A stretch of DNA of 64,000 nucleotides, taken from assembly GCF_016526145.1 (NCBI RefSeq), contig NZ_JADDUE010000005.1:1-64000 (forward strand), in the 5' to 3' direction. Made by a program: the position numbers and the translations under genes. Positions within the stretch are counted from its first letter, which is position 1. Each line of letters opens with the position of its first letter. This document shows, piece by piece, positions 27,353-35,237 of this stretch. The DNA is from Saccharopolyspora galaxeae. GTDB taxonomy: Bacteria > Actinomycetota > Actinomycetes > Mycobacteriales > Pseudonocardiaceae. The notes under the pieces are model-generated. The model was not told the DNA's origin, ran no database searches, and saw nothing but the letters and a program-made list of their open reading frames with translations.

Positions 27353-27718
27353 CCCGACGGCAAGGCGTTCCCGGCCGTGGCGGCAAACGGCCGCGCGCCG
27401 GGAACGCGCTTGCCGCGGAACACCGGCCCTGGGCCGGTTCCCTCCCGAGCGGACGCCGAAGACCCCGGGGCAGCGCCTGCCGAGGCTGCGGCTGACGCCT
27501 GCCGAGTCCCGGCCCGCAAACGACTCCGCCGCTCGTTCGGCAGCGCCGCACCGCGCACTCGGCGAGCTCCACTCCCCCGGCCGGATTCGCCGTCCTGACC
27601 ATGGCGCCACCTGCTGTTCCGCGCGCACTCTTGCCACGCCCGCAGTATGTGTTACGTTTGGTAACAGGTTACCGCTGGTAACGGTAATGGGTGTCACGCG
27701 ACCTCTCGAGGAGTACCC
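27353..27718. promoter_or_regulatory. Upstream region of the diiron oxygenase with double operator
   Basis: A 366-bp gap without a believable gene. Near its right end are two copies of GTTAC-N5-GTAAC, at 27651-27665 and 27668-27682, centre to centre 17 bp, plus a partial GGTAAT at 27683. Two stacked palindromes of this kind fit a TetR-type repressor binding as a pair of dimers. TTGCCA (27631) and TACGTT (27653), 16 bp apart, may be the promoter, which the operator would cover. GAGGAG before the ATG at 27719 is the ribosome site. The remaining part shows no structure. Confidence 0.65.
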
Positions 27719-28666
27719 ATGAGCAGCAACATCACCGGCACGGACACGCGACCGGCGCAGTCCGAAGACCACGATGCCGCGCCCGCGGACGCCGAGCGGG
27801 ACAGCACCGCGCGCCGGTTGCTGGACTCCTCGGAGCAGCTCTCCTACGACCCCGCCCAGGAAGTCGACTGGGAAACCCCGCTGGACACCGATTTCCACGG
27901 CGCCAGCCCGGAGTGGAGCACGCTGTACGGGACGTCCTACTGGGACGAGCTGACCCCGGCCCAGCAGCGCGAGCTGACCCGCCAGGAAGCCGCATCGGTG
28001 GCCAGCACCGGGATCTGGTTCGAGATGATCCTGCAGCAGATGATGCTGCGGGACTTCTACGCGAAGGACCCGACCGACCCGGCGTTCCAGTGGGCGCTGA
28101 CCGAGATCGCCGACGAGTGCAGGCACTCGATCATGTTCGCCCGCGGTGCGGCGAAGCTGGGCGCACCCGCGTACCGGCCGAAGCGCTCGGTGGTCGAACT
28201 CGGCCGCGTGTTCAAGACGCTGGCCGGAGGTGAAGCCGCCTACGCCGCGATCCTGGTCGCCGAGGAGGTCCTCGACGTCATGCAGCGCGACTGGATGCGC
28301 GACCAGCGGGTGGTGCCGTTCGTGCGGACCATCAACAACATCCACGTGGTCGAGGAATCGCGGCACATGAAGTTCGCCCGCGAGGAGACCAAGGAGCGGC
28401 TCAAGTCCGCCGGGTGGCTGCGGCGGCAGATCAACGCCGTGGTGGTGGCCGGTTCCGCCTACTTCATCGTCACCAGCATGGTCAACGACGAGGTCTACGC
28501 CAACGCCGGGCTGGATCCCGAGCGCGCCAAGCGCGAGGCGAAGGCCAACCAGCAGCACAAGTCGATGCTGCGCTCCAGCTGCTCCGGGCTGATGGAGTTC
28601 CTGCACTCGGCCGGGCTGCTCACCAAGCCCGCCACCTGGTTCTACAAGCGCGCCAGCCTGCTCTGA
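27719..28666 (+). CDS. AurF-like diiron oxygenase
   Basis: A 315-residue protein of the AurF (p-aminobenzoate N-oxygenase) ferritin-like family. Metal-ligand motifs spread over four helices: Glu in WFEMILQQM, ExxH in DECRHS, Glu in VAEEVLD and ExxH in EESRHMKFAREE. Such enzymes use two irons and oxygen to oxidise amines or lipids. The next gene encodes a ferredoxin-reductase fusion that can supply electrons; in Mycobacterium tuberculosis an AurF-like gene (Rv0885) also sits beside fprB (Rv0886), from memory. The N-terminal 40 residues are polar and probably disordered. Substrate is unknown. Confidence 0.85.
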   Translation: MSSNITGTDTRPAQSEDHDAAPADAERDSTARRLLDSSEQLSYDPAQEVDWETPLDTDFHGASPEWSTLYGTSYWDELTPAQQRELTRQEAASVASTGIWFEMILQQMMLRDFYAKDPTDPAFQWALTEIADECRHSIMFARGAAKLGAPAYRPKRSVVELGRVFKTLAGGEAAYAAILVAEEVLDVMQRDWMRDQRVVPFVRTINNIHVVEESRHMKFAREETKERLKSAGWLRRQINAVVVAGSAYFIVTSMVNDEVYANAGLDPERAKREAKANQQHKSMLRSSCSGLMEFLHSAGLLTKPATWFYKRASLL

Positions 28667-28772
28667 GCCGCGGCTCGGCAGAGCCGGACGTCGAGCCTGC
28701 TGCGGGAGCGAGCGGCCCGCTTTCGCCACCTGACCACCTGCCCGACCGGACTCGAAGACAGGCATTGCACCG

Positions 28773-30335
28773 ATGGCCTTCGCGATCACCCAGACCTGCT
28801 GCAACGACGCCTCCTGCGTGAAGGTGTGCCCGGTCAACTGCATCCACCCGACGCCGGACGAACGGGACTTCGGCAGCACCGAGATGCTCTACATCGACCC
28901 GGCAACCTGCATCGACTGCGGGGCGTGCGCCGATGCCTGCCCGGTGGAGGCGATCTTCCCGGTGGACCGGCTCACCGGGCCGCTGAAGGCGTACGCCGAA
29001 GTCAACGCGGACTACTTCGCGGACAAGTCACCGGTGGCGGAGGATCCGGGACCGGCCGCGGCGGAATCTCCGGCCGCAGCAGCGGATGCGCAGCCCTCGC
29101 CGAACTTCCACTCCTGGCAGCAACCGGTCTTCGACCGCAATGTCCCCAGCGACCTCGCGCCGCTGGATGTCGCCGTGGTCGGGACCGGGCCCGCGGGGAT
29201 GTACGCCGTCGAGGACCTGCTGCTGCACACCAACGCCAAGGTCACGCTGATCGACCGGCTGCCGGTCGCCGGGGGCCTGCTGCGCTACGGCGTGGCTCCG
29301 GACCACCCGTCGACGAAGAAGATCGGTGAGACGTTCGCGCGCTTCCACGACCACCCGCGGCTGCGGCTGCGCCTCGGCGTCGAGGTCGGCCGCGACGTCA
29401 CCGCCGAGGAACTCGGCGCCCAGCACCACGCGGTGATCTACGCGGTCGGCGCCTCCTCCGCGCGGCGGATGGGCATCGCGGGTGAGGACCTGGCAGGCAG
29501 CATCACCGCCACGAGCGCGGTGGCCTGGTACAACGGCCACCCGGACGTGCCCGCGGACGCGGTCGGCCTCTCCGGTGAGCGGGTGGCGATCGTGGGCAAC
29601 GGCAACGTCGCGCTGGACGTGGCACGGATCCTCACCAGCGACCCGGATGCGCTGCAGGGCACCTCGATCTCCCCGGAAGCCTTGGAGCGGCTGCGTTCCA
29701 GCAAGGTCCGCGAGGTCGTGCTGCTCGGCAGGCGAGGCCCGGAATCGGCCGCCTACACCAGGCCGGAGATGCTGGCGCTGACCCAGCAGCAGGGCGCATC
29801 CCTGGTGGTCGACGACCACGATCCGCGCATCGCGGCGGCCATCGATTCCGCCGCGTCCGATGACAAGGCGGCTCTGCTGCGGACCGTGCCGCGGGAGCAG
29901 GTGGACTGGGCCGCCACCCCCTCGCAGCGCAGGATCGTGCTGCGGTTCCATTCCGCGCCGGAGGAACTCCTCGGCGACACCGAGGTACGCGGGCTGCGAG
30001 TCACCGGTGGCGCCGAGATCCCGGCCGGGCAGGTGGTGCGGGCGATCGGCTATCGCGGGACCGCGCTGCCGGGCCTCCCCTTCGACGAGCAGACCGGCAC
30101 GATCCCGCATTCCGACGGGCGCGTCGAGGGGCGTGCCGGCACCTACGTCGTCGGGTGGATCAAGCGCGGCCCGTCCGGCGGCATCGGCGCGAACCGGGAA
30201 TGCGCGCGGGAAACGGTCGGCACGCTACTCGACGACGCGGTTTCGGGCGCACTCCCCGAGCCGCAGCGGCGCTCGTCGATGCTGGCCGGGCTGACCTCCC
30301 GGCTGCGGGAGCGGCTGATCGGCGCCGGGCGGTGA
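28773..30335 (+). CDS. fprB: Ferredoxin-NADP reductase fusion (FprB-like)
   Basis: A 520-residue fusion. Residues 1-85 form a 7Fe-type ferredoxin: cysteines in TCCNDASCVKVCPVNC and a full CIDCGACADACP set. After an Ala/Pro linker, residues from about 125 form an adrenodoxin reductase/FprA-like flavoprotein: FAD motif VVGTGPAGMYAVEDLL, NADPH motif VGNGNVALDVARIL and a C-terminal GWIKRGPSGGIG. It should pass electrons from NADPH through FAD and iron-sulphur centres to a partner, most simply the diiron oxygenase just upstream. The start ATG at 28773 has only a weak site, but the ferredoxin begins there. Confidence 0.92.
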   Translation: MAFAITQTCCNDASCVKVCPVNCIHPTPDERDFGSTEMLYIDPATCIDCGACADACPVEAIFPVDRLTGPLKAYAEVNADYFADKSPVAEDPGPAAAESPAAAADAQPSPNFHSWQQPVFDRNVPSDLAPLDVAVVGTGPAGMYAVEDLLLHTNAKVTLIDRLPVAGGLLRYGVAPDHPSTKKIGETFARFHDHPRLRLRLGVEVGRDVTAEELGAQHHAVIYAVGASSARRMGIAGEDLAGSITATSAVAWYNGHPDVPADAVGLSGERVAIVGNGNVALDVARILTSDPDALQGTSISPEALERLRSSKVREVVLLGRRGPESAAYTRPEMLALTQQQGASLVVDDHDPRIAAAIDSAASDDKAALLRTVPREQVDWAATPSQRRIVLRFHSAPEELLGDTEVRGLRVTGGAEIPAGQVVRAIGYRGTALPGLPFDEQTGTIPHSDGRVEGRAGTYVVGWIKRGPSGGIGANRECARETVGTLLDDAVSGALPEPQRRSSMLAGLTSRLRERLIGAGR

Positions 30336-30401
30336 GGCCGGGAGCCGTGCGGTGAAACCGCGTCGAGCGGACGTGAGTCACCGCACAACAATCCGGAAGG
30401 G

Positions 30402-30443
30402 CTGAAGAGCGCGGGCCGGCTTGCTAGCGTAAGTCACGTGACT
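30402..30443 (+). promoter_or_regulatory. Promoter and palindromic operator of the MFS-fusion gene
   Basis: CTGAAG (30402-30407) and TAGCGT (30425-30430) are separated by 17 bp and look like -35 and -10 boxes. The perfect 12-bp palindrome AGTCACGTGACT follows at 30432-30443, across the expected transcription start. A MarR- or TetR-type repressor could block initiation there. No regulator gene is adjacent, so the controlling protein would act from elsewhere. Confidence 0.5.
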
Positions 30444-30487
30444 GAATCACCAGTCGGCCACGCCGCACCGACGGGAGCCTTCCGCCG

Positions 30488-32455
30488 ATGACCCGCACGC
30501 TCAGCTCGCCGCCCGTTGCCGACCCGGCGCAACCGGCGCACCCGCGCGTCGTCGTCCCGGTGCTGGCCTTCAGCGGAATCGTGGTCTCGCTGATGCAGAC
30601 CCTGGTGATCCCGCTGGTGCCGCAGTTGCCCGCGCTGCTGGGCGCACCCGCGGCCGACACCGCGTGGGCGATCACCGCCACCCTGCTGGCCGCCGCCGTG
30701 GCGGTGCCGACGGTGGGGCGGCTCGGCGACATGTACGGCAAGCGCCGGATGCTGCTGTTCAGCCTCGCGATGCTGGTGCTCGGTTCGGCGCTGTGCGCGC
30801 TGTCGGCCGGGCTGGGGATGATGATCGTCGGCCGGACGCTGCAAGGGTTGTCCTCGGCCGTGATCCCGCTGGGCATCAGCATCATGCGCGACGAGCTGCC
30901 GCCGGAGCGGCTCGGCGGGGCGACCGCGCTGATGAGCGCCTCGCTCGGCGTCGGCGGCGCGCTCGGCCTGCCCGCGGCGGCGTTCATCGCCGAGACGGCC
31001 GACTGGCACGTCTTGTTCTGGGTCGCCGCCGGGCTCGGCACCATCGCGGCGGCCGGAGTCCTCGGTCTCGTGCCGGAGTCCAGGGTCCGCACCGGAGGCC
31101 GGTTCGACCTGCCCGGCGCAGTGGGCTTGTCGATCGCGCTGCTGTGCCTGCTGCTGGCGATCTCGAAAGGCGCGGACTGGGGTTTCGGCAGCGGCATGAC
31201 CTTGGGCCTGCTGGCCACCGCGCTGGTCGTGCTGCTGGTGTGGGGCTGGTGGGAGCTGCGCAGCCCGCGGCCGCTGGTGGACCTGCGCACCTCGGCCCGG
31301 CGGCAAGTGCTGCTGACCAACATCGCATCGGTGGTGTTCGGGTTCGCGATGTTCGCGATGTCCCTGGTGCTGCCGCAGCTGCTGCAGCTGCCGGAAGCGA
31401 CCGGTTACGGGCTCGGCCAGACAGTGCTCGCCGCCGGCCTGGTGATGGCCCCGAACGGGCTGGTGATGATGGCGATGGCGCCGATCTCGGCGTGGATCTC
31501 CCGGACCATGGGCCCGAAGGTGACGTTGATGACCGGCGCGGTCGTGGTCGCCGCCGGCTACGGCCTGAACCTGGTGCTGATGTCGGCCATCTGGGAGCTG
31601 ATGCTGGCCTCCAGCATCATCGGTGCCGGGGTCGGGCTCGCCTACGGCGCGATGCCCGCGCTGGTGATGGCGGCGGTGCCGGTCTCGGAGACCGCCGCGG
31701 CCAACAGCCTCAACACCCTGATGCGCTCGATCGGCACGTCCACCTCCAGCGCGGTGGCCGGCGTGATCCTCGCGCACATGACCGTCGACCTCGGCCCGGT
31801 CGCCGTGCCCGCGCAGAACGGGTTCCGCGTCGTGCTCGGCATCGGTTCGCTCGCGGCGCTGGTCGCCCTCGCGATCGCGGCGTTCTTGCCCGCCCAGCGC
31901 CGATCCGGCGACGACGCGCAGGACGCCGCCGCTGAGCCGGGCGGCATCGCGGGCACGCTGCGGACCGCGTCCGGCAGCACCGTCGCCGGGGTGGTCACGG
32001 TGACCGAGCCCGGCGGCCGCCAGGTCGGCCGAGTTCGCAGCGACGCCGAGGGCAATTACTCGGTGCCCGCGTTGCAGCCGGGTCACTACACGATCATCGC
32101 CACCGCGGACGAGTGCCGCCCGGAAGCGGCGTCGGTCCCGGTAAACGGTTCCGGTGCCGTTCAGGACTTCACGCTCGCCGGACTCGGTGTCGTCGCCGGA
32201 ACCGTGACCGCGCCCGGCGGACGTGTTCTGCCGGAGGTGACCGTGGCCGTGACCGACAGCGGCGGCAACGTCATCGGCAGTACCAGCACCGACGCCGACG
32301 GCCGCTACGAACTCGGCGGACTCGCGCCGGGCGACTACGTGGTGGTGGCGAGCCTCTACACGCCCGCGGTTCGGGAAATCCGCTTCAGCGGGGGAAAACC
32401 GCTCACGGCGGACCTCGATTTGCACGGCGCCGGCCACGGGCGGAGCACCGCTTGA
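30488..32455 (+). CDS. MFS exporter fused to two carboxypeptidase-regulatory-like domains
   Basis: A 655-residue fusion. Residues 1 to about 470 are a 14-helix MFS drug:proton antiporter of the DHA2 (EmrB/QacA) type, with GRLGDMYGKRRM after helix 2 and GRTLQGLSSAVIPLGISIMRD. From about 488 two domains of some 75 residues each follow, both with the pattern G-T-V...DA-G-Y-LPG-Y-V, typical of carboxypeptidase-regulatory/transthyretin-like beta sandwiches (about 488-562 and 566-640). Such domains are usually extracellular or bind partners; what they do on an exporter is unknown. ATG at 30488 follows GGGAG. Confidence 0.88.
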   Translation: MTRTLSSPPVADPAQPAHPRVVVPVLAFSGIVVSLMQTLVIPLVPQLPALLGAPAADTAWAITATLLAAAVAVPTVGRLGDMYGKRRMLLFSLAMLVLGSALCALSAGLGMMIVGRTLQGLSSAVIPLGISIMRDELPPERLGGATALMSASLGVGGALGLPAAAFIAETADWHVLFWVAAGLGTIAAAGVLGLVPESRVRTGGRFDLPGAVGLSIALLCLLLAISKGADWGFGSGMTLGLLATALVVLLVWGWWELRSPRPLVDLRTSARRQVLLTNIASVVFGFAMFAMSLVLPQLLQLPEATGYGLGQTVLAAGLVMAPNGLVMMAMAPISAWISRTMGPKVTLMTGAVVVAAGYGLNLVLMSAIWELMLASSIIGAGVGLAYGAMPALVMAAVPVSETAAANSLNTLMRSIGTSTSSAVAGVILAHMTVDLGPVAVPAQNGFRVVLGIGSLAALVALAIAAFLPAQRRSGDDAQDAAAEPGGIAGTLRTASGSTVAGVVTVTEPGGRQVGRVRSDAEGNYSVPALQPGHYTIIATADECRPEAASVPVNGSGAVQDFTLAGLGVVAGTVTAPGGRVLPEVTVAVTDSGGNVIGSTSTDADGRYELGGLAPGDYVVVASLYTPAVREIRFSGGKPLTADLDLHGAGHGRSTA

Positions 32456-32479
32456 CGCCCTTCGTCCATAGTGGATGGT

Positions 32480-33025
32480 TCATCCGTGCTGCGGCGTCGG
32501 CTTGCCCCCGTCGTATACGAGCAGGCCGTCGTCGCGCAGCCGGACACCGGAGATGGGCCGGTTCTCGGCCAGCGAGCCGTCGTGCATCAGGTGCCGCACT
32601 TCGACCCCCCGCGCGAGTTGCAGGAAATCGGCGATCATCCGCCGGTGACAACGCCACCACACCGTTTCGCCGCACATGATCGCGGTCACCTGGCCAACGG
32701 CCTGGTCGACGAGTCCGTCCACTGCGGACTGAAACTCCGAAGTCCGCATGTGCGCCGCATAGGCCCGGAACGCGTCGTTGTTCCACACCGAGTCCGGGGA
32801 ATCCGGCGGCAGCTTCCGGAATCCGCCCAGGCGCCGGTCCCAGCGGTAGGAGATGCCCTGCTGCGGCAACCAGCTCTCGAGCTCGTGCCTCGCCACGTGC
32901 GGGTGGCGCCTGCTGCCCGGCGCGGAACGCACGTCGACCACTCCGGCCACGCCAGCTCCGCCGAGCAGCCGGATGATCTCGTCCTGCGTGGCGGTGCCGT
33001 GCCCGAACGTCAGTACCTGCACCAT
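32480..33025 (-). CDS. DUF488 family protein
   Basis: A 181-residue DUF488 protein. The start TFGHGTATQDEIIRLL and the VVDVRSAPGSRRHPH motif are hallmarks, as is the conserved cysteine-containing CGETVWWRCHRRMIADFL. The structure and biochemical role of the family are poorly known; the cysteine motif has led to proposals of redox or nucleic-acid functions. The gene is convergent with the MFS-fusion gene, with only 24 bp between stops. Confidence 0.85.
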   Translation of the reverse strand: MVQVLTFGHGTATQDEIIRLLGGAGVAGVVDVRSAPGSRRHPHVARHELESWLPQQGISYRWDRRLGGFRKLPPDSPDSVWNNDAFRAYAAHMRTSEFQSAVDGLVDQAVGQVTAIMCGETVWWRCHRRMIADFLQLARGVEVRHLMHDGSLAENRPISGVRLRDDGLLVYDGGKPTPQHG

Positions 33026-33134
33026 CTCCGGCGGTCCTCACGTCGCGAGACCGCGCCGATCACCTCGGCCGCGCCCCGTCCGGTCATCCTGCCCGTCGAG
33101 TTCCCGCACCGGGCGGTAACCATGCCTCGCAGAC

Positions 33135-33314
33135 AGTGAACGGCCTGTTGGTCCCACTAGATTGGTCAAACGGTCCGTTCGCTCAGAGACGGCCCGGCGG
33201 CAACGGCTGCCTTCAGCCGTCACGAGTGAACGGCCTGTTGGTCCCACTAGATTGGTCAAACGGTCCGTTCGCTCAGAGACGGCCCGGCGGCAACGGCTGC
33301 CTCCGGCCGTCACG
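33135..33314. repeat. 90-bp direct tandem duplication with hairpins
   Basis: Two adjacent 90-bp units (33135-33224 and 33225-33314) match at 88 of 90 positions. Each holds an imperfect palindrome of about 47 bp beginning GTGAACGG and ending CCGTTCGC, two TTGGTC copies 14 bp apart, and a terminator-like hairpin ACGGCTG-cctt-CAGCCGT. In unit 2 the hairpin is changed to a G-U-compatible form. The end of unit 2 overlaps the stop codon of the SDR gene at 33,310. It looks like a duplicated terminator combined with a REP-like dispersed palindrome; that reading is inferred. Confidence 0.8.
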
Positions 33315-34089
33315 AAGGCATGTACTCCCCGCCGTTGACGTCCAACGTCGCGCCGGTGATCTCGCTGGCGTAGCGGGAGAGCAGGAACAGGATTCCGCCG
33401 GTGCACGCGTCGTCGGTCGGTATCCGGCCGAGCGGGTTGCGCGCCGCGATCTCGTCGTAGACCTGCTGTTCGTCCACCCCGCGCTGCTGCGCGGTCATCT
33501 CCAGGTAGAACCGCACGCCCGGCCCGTCCAGCCAGCCCAGCACGGCCTGGTTGACGCGGATCGCGGACTCGCCGAGCTCCAGCGCGAGGAACCGGGTCGC
33601 CGCGGCCATCGCCTCCTTCGCGACCGCATAACCGCCTTCACCACGGAGGGGCTTGCGAGTGGCCATGGTGCCGATGTTGACGATCGAGCCGCGGCCGGCG
33701 GCGCGCATGTGCGGCACGACCTCGCGCGCCATGTTCAGCGCGCCGAACAGGATGATGTCCATCGACCGGCGCAGCTTCTTCTCCGGCGTATCCAGCAGAT
33801 CGGTGAAACCGGGGTGCCCGTAGGCGGAGTTGACCAGCCCGGTGATCGGGCCGAACCTCTCGGTCGCGGTGCGCACCACCCTGCTCACGTCGTCGGGATC
33901 GCGAACGTCGCAGCGCACTCCCAGCGCTTCACCGCCCGCTGCGGCGACGTCCTGCTCCACCTGTGCGAGCACGTCGCCGGAGCGGGCCACGGCGACCACT
34001 TTCGCCCCCTCGGCCGCAGCGCGGGTGGCGAGCTTCGCGCCGAGCCCCGCGCCGACTCCGGAGATCAGCACCACTTCGTCGGAGAGCAT
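33310..34089 (-). CDS. Short-chain dehydrogenase, operon with sulfotransferase
   Basis: A 259-residue SDR oxidoreductase using NAD(P)H. The cofactor loop is reduced to SGVGAGLGAKLA, and the catalytic Tyr/Lys are in YAVAKEAM. The residue usually serine, 13 before the tyrosine, appears to be threonine (NIGTMATRK), an odd substitution that could lower activity or change the reaction. The conserved NSAYG replaces NNAG. ATG at 34089 shares one base with the stop of the upstream sulfotransferase (TGATG). Third gene of the DUF1214-sulfotransferase-SDR operon under the KstR-like palindrome. Confidence 0.86.
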   Translation of the reverse strand: MLSDEVVLISGVGAGLGAKLATRAAAEGAKVVAVARSGDVLAQVEQDVAAAGGEALGVRCDVRDPDDVSRVVRTATERFGPITGLVNSAYGHPGFTDLLDTPEKKLRRSMDIILFGALNMAREVVPHMRAAGRGSIVNIGTMATRKPLRGEGGYAVAKEAMAAATRFLALELGESAIRVNQAVLGWLDGPGVRFYLEMTAQQRGVDEQQVYDEIAARNPLGRIPTDDACTGGILFLLSRYASEITGATLDVNGGEYMPS

Positions 34090-35237
34090 CACAGGTAAGC
34101 CTCCCGGTAGAACGCGAAGTCCCGTTCCAGCCGGGACTCGGACAATCCGAACTCCTCCGGGGAGTACCGGTGCGCAGCGGTGCGACTCGCGCGGTCGCGC
34201 TCCACATAGGACTCGAAGGCGGCTCGGTCGCCCTCCCCCGGTGACCGGCCCAGCGCGCGCAGCACCCGCAGCGCTTCGGCGACCGGATCGTCGAGCAAGG
34301 CGTCGAACCGCACGTCGACGAACCGGTCCGGGCGCGCCTCGCGAACCGCGCAGAACTCCCGCAACGACGCGACGAACCGGTCGCTCCAATACCGCCCGAG
34401 CCCGGCGTCGTCCACGTTTTCGCTGTACTGCGCGGAAAGATTGCTGACCATCGAGGCGTAGGAGGGCACCGCCCGCACCGGCGAGCGGTGCGTCATCACG
34501 ATCGAGCAGTCCTCGAAGGCGTCCAGCACGGTGCCCACCGCGGTCAGGTGGTGCGGCGACTTGAGGATCCAGCGCAGCCCGGAACGCGCGGGCTGCTGCC
34601 ACTGCAGCACCTGCAACCACTGGCGCAGCTCGTCGTACGCCTTGGTCTGATCGGTGGTACGCAGCCAGTCGCCGTAGCCGGGCACCCAGTGGAACGACTC
34701 GAAACTCATCGACGTGAACGACCGGTCGACGAGGATCACGTCCTCCTCCGGCTCGTCCCAGGCCACGGTGTGGATGTCGCCGAAATCCGGGGAAAGCTCC
34801 AGGAACGCCCGCATCCGTTCCTGCGCGCGGCGTTTGCGCTCGGCCGCGTCCGGGCCTTCGCCGGGGAACGGCAGCGGGTAGGTCGTCTCCCAGGACATCG
34901 TGGAGGTCAGCTGCGGCGAGGTGGCCAGCAGCCGGTGCAGCAAGGTCGACCCGGTCCGCGGCAGTCCGCAGATCTCGGCGGCGACCACCGGCCGCACCTC
35001 CAGGATCTCCGGGTGCGCCCGCTGCACGGCGCGCAGCCGCAGGCGGTCGGCCAGCAGCGCGGTGAGCCTGCGGCGGGTCAGTTCCAGACCGGTCGCGGAT
35101 AGCCGGGCCTCGTCGTTGAGCGAGGTGACCAGTACGCCGAGCGGTTCGAGGAACCAGTCGTCGCCGAACTCCGTCAACCCGGTCTTGTCCCGTGCGGCCG
35201 CGAGCAGGTCGTCCACGCGTAGTTCGGTGCCCGTCAC
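34089..35237 (-). CDS. Sulfotransferase-family protein
   Basis: A 382-residue protein of the Sulfotransfer_3 type. The 5'-phosphosulfate-binding loop reads GLPRTGSTLLHRLL and the 3'-phosphate-binding region VMTHRSPVRAVPSYASM. Such enzymes transfer sulfate from PAPS to an alcohol, but many actinobacterial members of this branch have no proven substrate. GTG at 35237 follows GAGGGGG and overlaps the DUF1214 stop by 4 bp. From memory, the mycobacterial KstR regulon holds a comparable trio (Rv3529c-Rv3531c), which hints at a steroid-related role. Confidence 0.86.
   Translation of the reverse strand: MTGTELRVDDLLAAARDKTGLTEFGDDWFLEPLGVLVTSLNDEARLSATGLELTRRRLTALLADRLRLRAVQRAHPEILEVRPVVAAEICGLPRTGSTLLHRLLATSPQLTSTMSWETTYPLPFPGEGPDAAERKRRAQERMRAFLELSPDFGDIHTVAWDEPEEDVILVDRSFTSMSFESFHWVPGYGDWLRTTDQTKAYDELRQWLQVLQWQQPARSGLRWILKSPHHLTAVGTVLDAFEDCSIVMTHRSPVRAVPSYASMVSNLSAQYSENVDDAGLGRYWSDRFVASLREFCAVREARPDRFVDVRFDALLDDPVAEALRVLRALGRSPGEGDRAAFESYVERDRASRTAAHRYSPEEFGLSESRLERDFAFYREAYL

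Noticed and set aside
26132-28879. Open minus-strand frame of 915 codons
   Set aside because: It crosses amidase, intergenic operator and diiron oxygenase genes in antisense and shows no family motif.
30434-32437. Long minus-strand frame with His/Gln/Arg-rich repeats
   Set aside because: It is a shadow of the MFS-fusion gene. The repeats reflect the codons of membrane helices read backwards.
33135-33314. CRISPR array
   Set aside because: There are only two adjacent identical units, with no spacers between them.
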